Shown one piece after another: positions 21,845 to 30,884 of a DNA stretch of 64,000 nt. The notes under the pieces are model-generated. The model was not told where the DNA came from. It worked only from the letters and a program-made list of their open reading frames with translations, and made no database searches. The translations under genes were made by a program, and so were the position numbers. Positions within the stretch are counted from its first letter, which is position 1, and the number at the start of each line of letters is the position of its first letter. Source of the DNA: Pseudomonas taiwanensis DSM 21245 (GTDB taxonomy: Bacteria; Pseudomonadota; Gammaproteobacteria; Pseudomonadales; Pseudomonadaceae); assembly GCF_000425785.1 (NCBI RefSeq), contig NZ_AUEC01000011.1, positions 1 to 64,000 on the forward strand. The letters run 5' to 3'.

Positions 21845-22318
21845 TCAACGATCGCCGAAGCGGCGGATCGTCAGGGGGTCGCCAGAACCGAGCAGAACCT
21901 TGGCCAGCAGGCTTTCGAGGGTCTTGAGTTCCTCAGGCTGCAACACACCGACCAGCTCGTTCATCGCCAGGGCGCCGATCTCGGGCAGGCGATCGGCCAG
22001 GCGCTGGCCATCGGCAGTCAGCGCCAGGCGGACCTGGCGCCGGTCGTCCTCGCAGCGGTTGCGCAGGACCAAGCCCTTTTGCTCGAGGCGGTCGAGCATG
22101 CGGGTCATCGAACCACTGTCCAGGCCCAGGTAGCGGCACAATTCGGCCGGCGTATCCACCTGGTACTGGGTGACGATGATCAGCACCTTGAACTGAGCAG
22201 CGGTCACGCCCTCGGACTCAAGGTGCCAGTCCAGAATGCGGTCCTTGAGGATCGCCGCCCGACCCAGGAGCATGCCGATGGCACAGGTATGGAAATTTTC
22301 CGGGTTGAAATGGGACAT
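21845..22318 (-). CDS. MarR/EmrR-family repressor
   Basis: A 157-residue MarR-type protein. The winged helix spans about residues 30-110 (AELCRYLGLDSGSMTRMLDRLEQKG and the wing RNRCEDDRRQVRLALT). It is the first gene of the efflux operon. The promoter just upstream carries a perfect palindrome exactly between its -35 and -10 boxes, so the protein very likely represses the operon and is released by a drug-like ligand, as E. coli EmrR is. The ligand is not known. Confidence 0.92.
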   Translation of the reverse strand: MSHFNPENFHTCAIGMLLGRAAILKDRILDWHLESEGVTAAQFKVLIIVTQYQVDTPAELCRYLGLDSGSMTRMLDRLEQKGLVLRNRCEDDRRQVRLALTADGQRLADRLPEIGALAMNELVGVLQPEELKTLESLLAKVLLGSGDPLTIRRFGDR

Positions 22319-22346
22319 CGGGGTCTGCTCGATTAGATGTGTAAAA

Positions 22347-22374
22347 ATATTACTGCCTAGGCAGTTAATGTCAA
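22347..22374 (-). promoter_or_regulatory. marR-emrAB promoter with embedded operator
   Basis: Read on the minus strand, TTGACA (22374-22369) and TAATAT (22352-22347) are separated by 16 bases and lie 29 bases before the marR ATG. The perfect 14-base palindrome actgcctaggcagt (22352-22365) fills the spacer. A repressor bound there would block RNA polymerase directly. Confidence 0.8.
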
Positions 22375-22425
22375 AGCTTTGATTAGGTGGCTATGTAAAT
22401 AGAGATGAATGGTCCGCCTTGGTTC

Positions 22426-22454
22426 GAGCGGCCTTGCATCGCGAAAGGCCGCTC
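22426..22454. terminator. Hairpin after the FixJ-type regulator gene
   Basis: A perfect 10-bp stem (gagcggcctt at 22426-22435, aaggccgctc at 22445-22454) with a 9-base loop, 28 bases past the stop of the minus-strand regulator gene. There is no T-run. Confidence 0.5.
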
Positions 22455-22482
22455 AAACAGCGGATGTAAACACGTAGGTGAT

Positions 22483-23115
22483 TCAAGCCTTGCTTACCAC
22501 TCCCAACCCCAGTGCTTCCACCACGCCGCAGGCAATCGCCATTCCCACCAGCTCTGCCAGACTTTGCGCCTGCAATCGCTTCATCACCCGTGCGCGATAA
22601 AGATCGACGGTCTTGACACTCACCCCCAGCCGCTCGGCCACCTCGCGGTTGCTCAGGCCTTGGGCCAGAGGCACGAATACATCGCGCTCACGCGGTGTCA
22701 GGGCATCGATCCGCGCCTGCACCTGCGCCAGCTCGCCACGCCGCGCTCGCCCGGCACGCTCCAGCGCGGCCTGGACACTGTCCAACAGCAACTGGTCGTT
22801 GTAAGGCTTCTCGATGAAGTCACAGGCGCCGGCCTTGAATGCCCGCACCACGATGGGCACATCGGCATGGCCGCTGACGAAGATCACCGGAATCTCCAAT
22901 CCCCGCTCACGCAGTGCCTGCTGCACCGCCATACCGCCAACTCCCGGCATGCGTACATCGAGCAATACGCAGGCCGGCCCATCGTCCACGCATGCCTCCA
23001 GAAACGCTGGTCCGCTGGCGAACGGCAACGCCTGCAACCCCACCGACTCCAAGAGCCATACCGTCGAGTCGAGCATGCCCTGGTCGTCATCGACCACATA
23101 CACTTTCGCTTGCAC
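22483..23115 (-). CDS. FixJ/NarL-type response regulator
   Basis: A 210-residue regulator. The receiver (about 3-120) has acidic D9-D11, phospho-acceptor D53 (VLLDVRMPG) and switch lysine K103. The LuxR helix-turn-helix is at about 140-200 (LTPRERDVFVPLAQGLSNREVAERLG). I chose the GTG at 23115 because gggagg lies 7 bases upstream and it starts 14 bases after the kinase stop; the ATG-type start at 23160 would overlap the kinase gene and add unrelated residues. With its kinase it probably controls the divergent acyl-CoA ligase/dehydrogenase operon. Confidence 0.9.
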   Translation of the reverse strand: MQAKVYVVDDDQGMLDSTVWLLESVGLQALPFASGPAFLEACVDDGPACVLLDVRMPGVGGMAVQQALRERGLEIPVIFVSGHADVPIVVRAFKAGACDFIEKPYNDQLLLDSVQAALERAGRARRGELAQVQARIDALTPRERDVFVPLAQGLSNREVAERLGVSVKTVDLYRARVMKRLQAQSLAELVGMAIACGVVEALGLGVVSKA

Positions 23116-23129
23116 CCTTCTGCCTCCCG

Positions 23130-24536
23130 TTATCCCCGGCTCACGGCCAGCCGACAGCACATCACCAGCCCGCCCTGCTCACCCAATCGTGCCCACAAGT
23201 TGCCGCCAAAGCCCTCGATCAGGCTGCGGCTCATGCTCAACCCAAGCCCCAGACCGTCCGCCTTGCTGGTGGTGAACGGTATGAAGATATCCTCCAGGCG
23301 TTCAGACGCTACGCCTGGCCCTTGGTCCTTCACTTCGACCAGCACACTGTCGCCCTCGCGCACAGCGCCCAGCAGGATACGCGACGGTCGCTCGCCGTGC
23401 TGCTCGCGGTTGGCATCGATGGCATTGCGCAACAGGTTGAGCAGCACCTGCTCCAGCAACACCCGGTCGGCATAGACCGCAGGCAACTGCGCGCTCACAC
23501 GCAGTTCGATGCTGACCTGCTCGCGGGCAGCCTCCCAAGCACACAGGCGAATGGCTTCGCCCGCCACGTCGGCCACTTCAATGGCCTGCAGGCGCCTTGG
23601 CCCCTTGCGCAGGAACGCCCGCAAACGGCGGATCACTTCGGCCGCGTGGGTAGCCTGCTCGGTGATACGCAGCAATCCCTGGCCAACCCGCTCACGCGCC
23701 TGCGGGTCGTGGTCCAGGCCCTGCAAGTAGCGCTGGCTGGCGTTGGCGTAATTGACCACCGCCGCCAATGGCTGGTTGATTTCATGGGCGATACCCGAGG
23801 CCAGCTCGCCCAGGGTGGCCAGCCGCGCACCATGAGCCAGGCTCTCCTGGGCCTCGATACGCAACGTGATGTCCCGAGAGACACAAACGATCTCCACCAC
23901 CGCACCGGTGTAGGTTTCACGTATCGCGCGGGCGGCGATCTCGAACCAGCGGTAGTTGCCCGACGCGTGGCGCACGCGGCAGGTCATGGTGTGATAGCCG
24001 TCCTGATCCAGGGCCTCGGCGGCCTGCTGCAATACCTGACGGCGCTCACGGGGGTGCAACAGCGCGCGAACCGCCGTGCCACGCAGGTGCTCAGGCCATA
24101 CGCCCACCAGTCGATAGGCGGCGGGCGAGGCGTCGAGGAAACGGCCATCGGGGCTGTGACGTGAGATCAGGTCAGTGGTGTTTTCGATGATCAAGCGGTA
24201 AAGGCGTCGCGCCTGGGCGGCTTCCCGAGCCCCCATACGTTCGTCGCTCGCATCGCGGCAGCGGGCCAGCACCTGTTGGCGCCGATCGTCAGGGATGAAA
24301 GTCCATAACAGGATGCGCTCACCGACCTGCACCTCCACGTCGGCAATTGCCCGGTGCTGATGCAGACATGCACGCACCAGCGCCCCAGCGTTAGACGGCA
24401 GCCAGCCAGTCAGTGCAAGGCCCTCGTCAAGCAACGCCTGGAGAGCCGGGTTTACGGCGAGGGGCTGGGCATCGGCCGCCAGAATCAGGCTCGGTTGTGG
24501 ATCTAGGGCGAGCAAGGGTGAGGGGGGTGTGTCCAC
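23130..24536 (-). CDS. PAS-containing sensor histidine kinase
   Basis: A 468-residue kinase without membrane segments. A PAS-like region (about 10-90) and a clear PAS/PAC domain (about 112-230, with ENTTDLISRHSPDG and ASGNYRWFEI) precede HisKA with H251 (LASGIAHEINQPLAAV) and a HATPase (LLRNAIDANR, DQGPGV, GLGLGLSMSRS). This FixL-type layout fits the FixJ-type regulator encoded 14 bases downstream. The cytoplasmic location suggests an intracellular cue, perhaps an acyl-CoA or acid, given the divergent operon. The start is a GTG with only a weak ribosome site, so the N-terminus is uncertain. Confidence 0.9.
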   Translation of the reverse strand: MDTPPSPLLALDPQPSLILAADAQPLAVNPALQALLDEGLALTGWLPSNAGALVRACLHQHRAIADVEVQVGERILLWTFIPDDRRQQVLARCRDASDERMGAREAAQARRLYRLIIENTTDLISRHSPDGRFLDASPAAYRLVGVWPEHLRGTAVRALLHPRERRQVLQQAAEALDQDGYHTMTCRVRHASGNYRWFEIAARAIRETYTGAVVEIVCVSRDITLRIEAQESLAHGARLATLGELASGIAHEINQPLAAVVNYANASQRYLQGLDHDPQARERVGQGLLRITEQATHAAEVIRRLRAFLRKGPRRLQAIEVADVAGEAIRLCAWEAAREQVSIELRVSAQLPAVYADRVLLEQVLLNLLRNAIDANREQHGERPSRILLGAVREGDSVLVEVKDQGPGVASERLEDIFIPFTTSKADGLGLGLSMSRSLIEGFGGNLWARLGEQGGLVMCCRLAVSRG

Positions 24537-24553
24537 GTTACAAAGCTCACTCG

Positions 24554-24571
24554 TATAGTATTTATACTATA
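24554..24571. promoter_or_regulatory. 18-bp AT-rich palindrome in a divergent promoter region
   Basis: The 8-bp arms tatagtat and atactata are separated by two bases. The site lies 18 bases from the start of the kinase gene and 160 bases before the acyl-CoA ligase gene. It could be a regulator site or simply the promoter core. It abuts a second inverted repeat. Confidence 0.5.
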
Positions 24572-24605
24572 TTGCTATGGTCGATATTCCAGATACCATA
24601 GCAAT
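24571..24605. promoter_or_regulatory. 11-bp inverted repeat, probable regulator site
   Basis: The perfect 11-bp arms attgctatggt (24571-24581) and accatagcaat (24595-24605) are separated by 13 bases. Arm centres are 24 bases apart, about two helical turns, as expected for two dimers or one large dimer bound on one DNA face. It lies between the divergent kinase and acyl-CoA ligase genes and is a candidate site for the FixJ-type regulator. Confidence 0.55.
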
Positions 24606-24730
24606 TCGCGTAAAACAGCGACAGAGGAAGGCGGCCCATTGCGCGCCTTCCCGTTCCCTGATCAGAGCTAACAATCAGCCACCGGGGTCATGCGCACAAC
24701 TTGCGCCTGTCTCCCCTACAGGAAAACCGC

Positions 24731-26353
24731 ATGTCGATCTTCTCTCAGGGCCTGATGCCCGCTGCTGTCAACCACGTCGCCCTCACCCCCTTGAGCTTCA
24801 TCGAACGCACCGCGGCCGTCTACGGCAGTTACCCGGCGGTGATCCATGGCGCCATCCGCCGCGACTGGCGCGAAACCTACCAACGCTGCCGCCGCCTGGC
24901 CAGCGCTTTGGCCGGGCGCGGCATCGGCCCTGGCGACACCGTGGCGGTGATGCTGCCGAACATCCCGGCCATGCTCGAAGCGCACTTCGGCATACCTATG
25001 GTTGGCGCCGTGCTCAATACCCTCAATGTGCGCCTGGATGCCGAAGCGATCGCCTTCATGTTGCAGCATGGCGAAGCCAAGGTGCTGATCACCGACCGCG
25101 AGTTCCATGGTGTGATCAGCGCCGCCCTCGCCCTGCTCGAACACCCCCCACTGGTCGTGGACGTGGACGACCCCGAATACGGTGAGGGCCAGCCAGTCAG
25201 CGAACTGGACTATGAAGCCTTTCTGGCCGAAGGTGATCCGGCGTTCGACTGGGAATGGCCCGCTGACGAATGGCAGGCCATCTCCCTCAATTACACCTCG
25301 GGCACCACCGGCAACCCCAAGGGCGTGGTTTACCATCACCGCGGAGCCTACCTCAATGCCTTGGGCAACCAGATGACCTGGGCCATGGGCCACCATCCGG
25401 TGTACCTGTGGACCCTGCCGATGTTCCATTGCAACGGCTGGTGCTACCCCTGGACCATCACTGCCCTGGCTGGTACCCATGTGTTCCTGCGCCGGGTCGA
25501 TCCCCAGCGCATCCTAACCCTGATCCGCGAGCATCGGGTTAGCCACCTGTGCGGTGCGCCGATCGTGCTCAATGCCCTGGTGAACATGCCAGAGACCGCC
25601 AAGGCGGCTATCGAACACCCCGTGAACGCCATGGTCGCAGGAGCCGCCCCGCCGGCCAAGGTGATCGGCGCGGTGGAAGAAATGGGCATTAAGGTCACGC
25701 ATGTGTACGGCCTGACCGAAGTCTATGGCCCCGTCACCGTCTGTGCCTGGCACGCCGAGTGGGATGAACAGCCACTGGCCGAGCGGGCGCGGATCAAGTC
25801 GCGCCAGGGTGTGCGCTATCCGACACTGGACGGCCTGATGGTCGCCGACCCACAGACCCTGCAGCCCGTACCTCGCGACGGGACTACCCTGGGCGAGATC
25901 TTCATGCGCGGCAATACGGTGATGAAGGGCTATCTGAAAAACCCCGAAGCCACTGCCGAGGCCTTCCGAGGCGGCTGGTTCCACACCGGTGACCTGGCTG
26001 TGTGGCATGCCGACGGCTACGTCGAAATCAAAGACCGACTCAAGGACATCATCATTTCAGGTGGCGAGAACATCTCCACCATTGAAGTGGAAGACACCCT
26101 GTACAAGCACCCTGCCGTACTGGAGGCCGCCGTGGTAGCCCGCCCGGACGAGAAATGGGGAGAAACACCGTGCGCCTTCGTGGCACTCAAGCCAGGACAC
26201 GAGGCCACCCGTGAAAGCGAGATCACCAGCTGGTGCCGCGAGCACCTGGCCGGGTTCAAGGTGCCCAAGACCGTGGTGTTCGGTGAACTGCCCAAGACAT
26301 CGACCGGCAAGATCCAGAAATACGTCTTGCGTGACCGGGCCAAAGGACTGTGA
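24731..26353 (+). CDS. Acyl-CoA ligase (DmdB-like AMP-binding enzyme)
   Basis: A 540-residue ANL-superfamily ligase with all core motifs: YTSGTTGNPKG from Y188, YGLTEVYGP, GWFHTGDLA, KDRLKDIIISGGENIS, and the A10 lysine K527 in STGKIQK. The block MFHCNGWCYPWT is typical of the group that includes 3-methylmercaptopropionyl-CoA ligase DmdB and short- to medium-chain acyl-CoA synthetases. It activates a carboxylic acid with ATP and CoA. The start at 24731 follows acagga. It is followed after 39 bases by a DmdC-type dehydrogenase, which supports the pairing, but the true substrate may be an ordinary fatty or branched acid. Confidence 0.9.
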   Translation: MSIFSQGLMPAAVNHVALTPLSFIERTAAVYGSYPAVIHGAIRRDWRETYQRCRRLASALAGRGIGPGDTVAVMLPNIPAMLEAHFGIPMVGAVLNTLNVRLDAEAIAFMLQHGEAKVLITDREFHGVISAALALLEHPPLVVDVDDPEYGEGQPVSELDYEAFLAEGDPAFDWEWPADEWQAISLNYTSGTTGNPKGVVYHHRGAYLNALGNQMTWAMGHHPVYLWTLPMFHCNGWCYPWTITALAGTHVFLRRVDPQRILTLIREHRVSHLCGAPIVLNALVNMPETAKAAIEHPVNAMVAGAAPPAKVIGAVEEMGIKVTHVYGLTEVYGPVTVCAWHAEWDEQPLAERARIKSRQGVRYPTLDGLMVADPQTLQPVPRDGTTLGEIFMRGNTVMKGYLKNPEATAEAFRGGWFHTGDLAVWHADGYVEIKDRLKDIIISGGENISTIEVEDTLYKHPAVLEAAVVARPDEKWGETPCAFVALKPGHEATRESEITSWCREHLAGFKVPKTVVFGELPKTSTGKIQKYVLRDRAKGL

Positions 26354-26392
26354 CCCGCCCTACTGCCATCCGACTTTTTCAAGAGCGCTGCC

Positions 26393-28162
26393 ATGACTGA
26401 CTACAATGCCCCCTTGCGCGACATGCGCTTCGTCCTCCATGAGCTGTTCGACGGCCCCGCCCTATGGGCGCGCCTGCCGGCCCTGGCCGAACGGGTCGAC
26501 GCCGACACCGCCAATGCCATCCTCGAAGAAGCGGCCAAGGTCGCCGGCCAATTGATCGCCCCGCTCAGCCGCAACGGCGACGAGCAAGGCGTGCAATTCG
26601 ATGCCGGCCTGGTCACCACTGCGCAAGGCTTCCGTCAAGCCTGGCAAACCTACCGCGAAGGCGGCTGGGTGGGCCTGGGCGGCAACCCTGAGTACGGCGG
26701 CATGGGCATGCCGAAAATGCTTGGCGTGCTGTTCGAAGAGATGCTCTACGCCGCCGATTGCAGCTTCAGCTTGTATTCGGCATTGAGCGCCGGCAGTTGC
26801 CTGGCACTCGATGCCCACGCCAGCGAAGCGCTCAAGGCGACTTACCTCCCGCCCCTGTACGAAGGCCGCTGGGCCGGCACCATGTGCTTGACCGAACCCC
26901 ACGCCGGCACCGACCTGGGAATGATCCGCACCCGCGCCGAGCCCCAAGCCGATGGCAGCTATCAGATCAGCGGCAGCAAGATCTTCATCACCGGTGGCGA
27001 ACAGGACCTGACCGAGAACATCATTCATCTGGTACTGGCCAAACTGCCGGATGCCCCTGCTGGCGCCAGGGGTATCTCGCTGTTCCTGGTACCCAAGTTC
27101 ATGGTCGAGGCAGACGGTCGCCTGGGGGTACGCAACGCCGTGCACTGTGGTTCGATCGAGCACAAGATGGGTATCAAGGCCTCGGCCACCTGCGTGATGA
27201 ACTTCGATGGTGCCACTGGTTACCTGGTCGGTGAGCCAAACAAGGGCCTGGCAGCCATGTTCACCATGATGAATTACGAACGGCTATCGATTGGCATCCA
27301 GGGTATCGGCTGCGCCGAAGCGTCCTACCAGAGCGCCGCCCGATACGCCAACGAGCGTCTGCAAAGCCGCGCCGCCAGTGGCCCGCATGCACAGGACAAG
27401 GCTGCCGACCCGATCATCCATCATGGTGACGTTCGGCGCATGCTGTTGACCATGCGCACCCTCACCGAAGGTGGCCGGGCTTTCGCCGCCTACGTCGGCC
27501 AGCAACTGGACCTTTCGCGCTACGCGGAGGACACCAATGAACGCGAGCAAGCCCAGCGCCTCGTGGCGTTGCTCACGCCAGTGGCCAAGGCATTCTTTAC
27601 CGACAACGGCCTGGAAAGCTGCGTGCTCGGGCAGCAGGTCTATGGTGGCCACGGTTACATCCGCGAGTGGGGCCAGGAGCAGCGTGTGCGTGACGTGCGC
27701 ATCGCCCAGATCTATGAAGGCACCAACGGTATCCAGGCCCTGGACCTGCTGGGACGCAAGGTGCTCGCCGATGGTGGCCAGGCCCTGGCCAGTTTCATCC
27801 ACGAAGTGCGCGCCTTCAGCGTGACCGCTCCCCTGCACCGCGACGCCCTGCAGGAAGCCCTGGCACGCCTTGAAGCTACCAGCCAGTGGCTGCAACAACA
27901 GGCCCCTGCCCAGGCCAACCTCGTCAGTGCCGTGGCGGTGGAATACCTGCACCTTTTCGGCTTGACCGCCTATGCCTACATGTGGGCGCGCATGGCCGCC
28001 GTGGCGCAGGCCAAGGCCGATGAAGACCCGTCCTTCTACGGCGCCAAGCTGGCCTGCGCCGACTTCTTCTTCCAACGCATCCTGCCACGCAGCCTGGCCC
28101 TCGAGGCCTGCATTCGGGCCGGCAGCGCCAGCCTCTATGGGATGACGCCCGCGCAATTCTGA
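26393..28162 (+). CDS. Acyl-CoA dehydrogenase (DmdC-like, extended C-terminus)
   Basis: A 589-residue flavoprotein. It has the ordinary acyl-CoA dehydrogenase core, with CLTEPHAGTDLGMIRT, the KIFITGGE block, the QVYGGHGYIREWG motif and the catalytic glutamate in IYEGTNGIQALDLL, plus the extra C-terminal helical domain of the 590-residue DmdC/AidB-like group. It would form the 2,3-double bond of the acyl-CoA made by the preceding ligase. DmdC acts on 3-methylmercaptopropionyl-CoA; substrate here is inferred only. A perfect hairpin follows the stop. Confidence 0.9.
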   Translation: MTDYNAPLRDMRFVLHELFDGPALWARLPALAERVDADTANAILEEAAKVAGQLIAPLSRNGDEQGVQFDAGLVTTAQGFRQAWQTYREGGWVGLGGNPEYGGMGMPKMLGVLFEEMLYAADCSFSLYSALSAGSCLALDAHASEALKATYLPPLYEGRWAGTMCLTEPHAGTDLGMIRTRAEPQADGSYQISGSKIFITGGEQDLTENIIHLVLAKLPDAPAGARGISLFLVPKFMVEADGRLGVRNAVHCGSIEHKMGIKASATCVMNFDGATGYLVGEPNKGLAAMFTMMNYERLSIGIQGIGCAEASYQSAARYANERLQSRAASGPHAQDKAADPIIHHGDVRRMLLTMRTLTEGGRAFAAYVGQQLDLSRYAEDTNEREQAQRLVALLTPVAKAFFTDNGLESCVLGQQVYGGHGYIREWGQEQRVRDVRIAQIYEGTNGIQALDLLGRKVLADGGQALASFIHEVRAFSVTAPLHRDALQEALARLEATSQWLQQQAPAQANLVSAVAVEYLHLFGLTAYAYMWARMAAVAQAKADEDPSFYGAKLACADFFFQRILPRSLALEACIRAGSASLYGMTPAQF

Positions 28163-28168
28163 CCCACC

Positions 28169-28205
28169 TCGCGCCCCATGGCCCGCAATGTCCGATGGGG
28201 CGCGA
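28169..28205 (+). terminator. Hairpin after the acyl-CoA dehydrogenase gene
   Basis: A perfect 11-bp stem (tcgcgccccat at 28169-28179, atggggcgcga at 28195-28205) with a 15-base loop, 7 bases past the stop. It separates the ligase-dehydrogenase operon from the FecR gene. Confidence 0.65.
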
Positions 28206-28332
28206 AGCATTCTCAAACGCTGAATATTCAGCGCAAAACCGACAAAAGACCGCTCATCTGATAGTTATTCGCCATTACCTCGGTTCTCGGAAACCCCTCG
28301 CCAGGGGTAGAATGCGCAAAACCGGAGCCGCA

Positions 28333-29340
28333 ATGAACCACGATCCCTTGACCCCCGCCCCTGACGATGCCATTACCGACGCCGCCGCGCATTGGTGCAT
28401 GCGTCTGCATGCCGACGACTGCACGGCGGCCGAGCGCGAGGCGTTCACTCGCTGGCTGGCCGCCGATAAGCGGCACGCCGAAGAGTACCAGGCGATGCTG
28501 GAGATCTGGGATACCGCCGAGCTGCTGCCCCGTACGGCCACGGTGGTCGAATTCAATCCGGCGCCACACGTCACCCGCCGCACTCGCACGTGGCGCCCGC
28601 TCGCTTCTGCCGCGGCCATTGCCCTGGCGGTACTGCCGTTGGCGGGCTGGATCGGGTGGGAACAAGGCTGGTTACCCAACCAGTACCAGCACTTCGAAGC
28701 CGACGGCCGGATGCAGACCGTGCAACTGGGCGATGGCAGCCAGGTCGACCTCAACCTCAACACCGAGCTGACCTACCTCAATTTCAAGGATCAACGCCAG
28801 GTCAGGCTCAAGCGCGGCGAGGCGTTCTTCAACGTCACCCACGACAGTGCGCACCCGTTCATCGTCCACGCCGGTCGTGGCCAGACCCGCGTCACCGGTA
28901 CCCAGTTCAACGTGTGGAAGTACCAGGACGAGGTCAAGGTCACCCTGGTGGAAGGTTCGGTTCTGGTCAGCAGCGACGGCAGCGAAGGCGGCTACCGCCT
29001 GGGCCCTGGGATGCAGGCCAGCTACCACACCGGCGACTTCGAGCCGCAACTGGTGCAGAGCAACGACTTTGGCAACGCCCTGGCCTGGCGCAGCGGCAAA
29101 CTGATTCTGGACAACCTGAGCCTCGACCAGGCCCTGCCGGTGATCAACCGCTACCTCGACGCACCGCTGTTGCTCGCCGATGCCAGCACCGGCCGGATCC
29201 GTATCAGCGGTATCTACAACACCCGCGAGGTCGAGCGGCTGGTCGACAACCTGCCCAAGGTCCTGCCGGTTTACCTGACCCGCAGCAAGGACGGCAGCAC
29301 CGTCCTCAACCGCATTTCTCCTCCGCCGAGCGAGGGCTGA
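28333..29340 (+). CDS. FecR-family anti-sigma factor, orphan
   Basis: A 335-residue single-pass protein. It has the cytoplasmic DUF4880 domain (about 15-56, AAAHWCMRLHADDCTAAERE), a membrane segment (about 91-109), a periplasmic FecR domain (about 120-215, with QLGDGSQVDLN and RGEAFFNVTHD), and a C-terminal DUF4974/STN-like domain (about 258-330). FecR proteins relay a TonB-receptor signal to an ECF sigma factor. Neither a FecI-type sigma nor a FecA-type receptor gene is next to it, which is unusual. The ATG at 28333 has ggag 9 bases upstream; an ATG at 28312 is an alternative. Confidence 0.9.
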   Translation: MNHDPLTPAPDDAITDAAAHWCMRLHADDCTAAEREAFTRWLAADKRHAEEYQAMLEIWDTAELLPRTATVVEFNPAPHVTRRTRTWRPLASAAAIALAVLPLAGWIGWEQGWLPNQYQHFEADGRMQTVQLGDGSQVDLNLNTELTYLNFKDQRQVRLKRGEAFFNVTHDSAHPFIVHAGRGQTRVTGTQFNVWKYQDEVKVTLVEGSVLVSSDGSEGGYRLGPGMQASYHTGDFEPQLVQSNDFGNALAWRSGKLILDNLSLDQALPVINRYLDAPLLLADASTGRIRISGIYNTREVERLVDNLPKVLPVYLTRSKDGSTVLNRISPPPSEG

Positions 29341-29352
29341 CGGCGGCCAGCC

Positions 29353-30672
29353 TTACAGCACCATTGCCGCCAGCCAGCCAAAGGCCAGCAGCGGGAGGTT
29401 GTAATGGATGAAGGTCGGCACCACGGTATCCCAGATGTGGTGATGCTGGCCGTCGACGTTCAGACCTGAAGTTGGACCCAGGGTCGAGTCTGACGCCGGC
29501 GAACCCGCATCCCCCAGCGCTCCAGCAGTACCGACGATGCAGACGGTGGCCACCGGGTCGAAGCCCAGTTGCACGCACAGCGGTACGAAGATCGCCGCCA
29601 GAATGGGCACCGTGGAAAACGACGAGCCAATGCCCATGGTCACCAGCAGTCCCACCAGCAACATCAGCAAGGCACCGATGCCCTTGCTGTGATCGATCCA
29701 CTGCGCCGATGCCTCGACCAGGCCCTTGACCTCACCGGTCGCCTTCATCACTTCGGCGAACCCCGAAGCGGCGATCATGATGAAGCCGATCATGGCCATC
29801 ATCTTCATGCCCTCGGTGAACAGGTCGTCCGTGTCCTTCCAGCGCACGATGCCCGACAGCGAGAAGATCAGGAAACCCACCATCGCGCCGATGATCATCG
29901 AATCCAGCCACAATTGAACGATGAACGCGCAGGCAATGGCCAGTCCCGCCACCAGTAGGGTCAGAGGGTTGTACTGCACACTGACCTGCTCCACTTGCTC
30001 GATGCGTTCCAGGTCATAGTCACGACGTTTGCGGTAGCTGAAGAACACCGCGATCAGCAGGCCTGCCAGCATACCGGCAGCCGGAATGGCCATCGCATGG
30101 GTCACGTTGATACCGCTGACATCGACCCCGGCGCGAGCGACATTGGCCAACAGGATTTCATTGAGGAAGATGTTGCCGAAGCCTACCGGCAGAAACATGT
30201 AGGGCGTGATCAGGCCGAAGGTGATGACGCAGGCGATCAGGCGTCGATCGATGCGCAATCGAGTCAGCACGTACAGCAGGGGCGGAACCAGCAATGGAAT
30301 GAAGGCGATGTGGATAGGCAGGATGTTCTGCGACGACACCGCCACCACCAGCATCAGGCCGATCAGCAGCCACTTCATCCGACCACCCTCGGCATGTCCC
30401 TGGCGGTCGATCATGGCCAGGGCACGGTCAGCCAGCGCATGGGCCAGCCCGGACTTGGCGATGGCCACGGCGAACGCACCCAGCAACGCATAGGACAGCG
30501 CCACCGTGGCACCACCGCCCAAGCCGCCGTTGAACGCCTTTAGCGTACCTTCGATACCCAGGCCGCCGAACAGCCCTCCAGCCAGCGCACCGATAATCAG
30601 GGCGATGACCACATGCACCCGAGACAGGCTGAGTATCAGCATGATGCCGACCGCGGCGATCACTGCATTCAT
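29353..30672 (-). CDS. Na+/H+ antiporter-family carrier
   Basis: A 439-residue inner-membrane protein with about 11-12 hydrophobic segments. It resembles the NhaC-like Na+/H+ antiporter/YuiF group, with [14 protein letters not shown], the [16 protein letters not shown] block ([13 protein letters not shown]) and [19 protein letters not shown] near the C-terminus. Members are annotated either as sodium-proton antiporters or as amino-acid carriers, so the substrate is open. The ATG at 30672 begins right before the first membrane segment; a longer frame to 30723 adds no family-like sequence. It is convergent with fecR (12-base gap). Confidence 0.82.
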   Translation of the reverse strand: MNAVIAAVGIMLILSLSRVHVVIALIIGALAGGLFGGLGIEGTLKAFNGGLGGGATVALSYALLGAFAVAIAKSGLAHALADRALAMIDRQGHAEGGRMKWLLIGLMLVVAVSSQNILPIHIAFIPLLVPPLLYVLTRLRIDRRLIACVITFGLITPYMFLPVGFGNIFLNEILLANVARAGVDVSGINVTHAMAIPAAGMLAGLLIAVFFSYRKRRDYDLERIEQVEQVSVQYNPLTLLVAGLAIACAFIVQLWLDSMIIGAMVGFLIFSLSGIVRWKDTDDLFTEGMKMMAMIGFIMIAASGFAEVMKATGEVKGLVEASAQWIDHSKGIGALLMLLVGLLVTMGIGSSFSTVPILAAIFVPLCVQLGFDPVATVCIVGTAGALGDAGSPASDSTLGPTSGLNVDGQHHHIWDTVVPTFIHYNLPLLAFGWLAAMVL

Positions 30673-30884
30673 GGTTTGGCTTACCTCGTTTGCGACAGAA
30701 AAAAAGCGCGCACTCTGAAGCACCGAGCGAAGGATGTCAAAAGCGCCATGTGTCGACCTGTTTCGAGGCTATCAACGCGTCGCCACAGGCTGGGCCAAAA
30801 ATTAAATTGATCGTTCGAATAAAGAAAAAAATTTCAGCGCCGACACAGTCTCTAGCCCAGACCTATTACAAGGGAATTCTCCCC

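Noticed and set aside
30690..30884. In-frame upstream extension of the chemoreceptor
   Set aside because: Charged, non-hydrophobic leader would displace the signal anchor; the ATG at 30885 has a good ribosome site.
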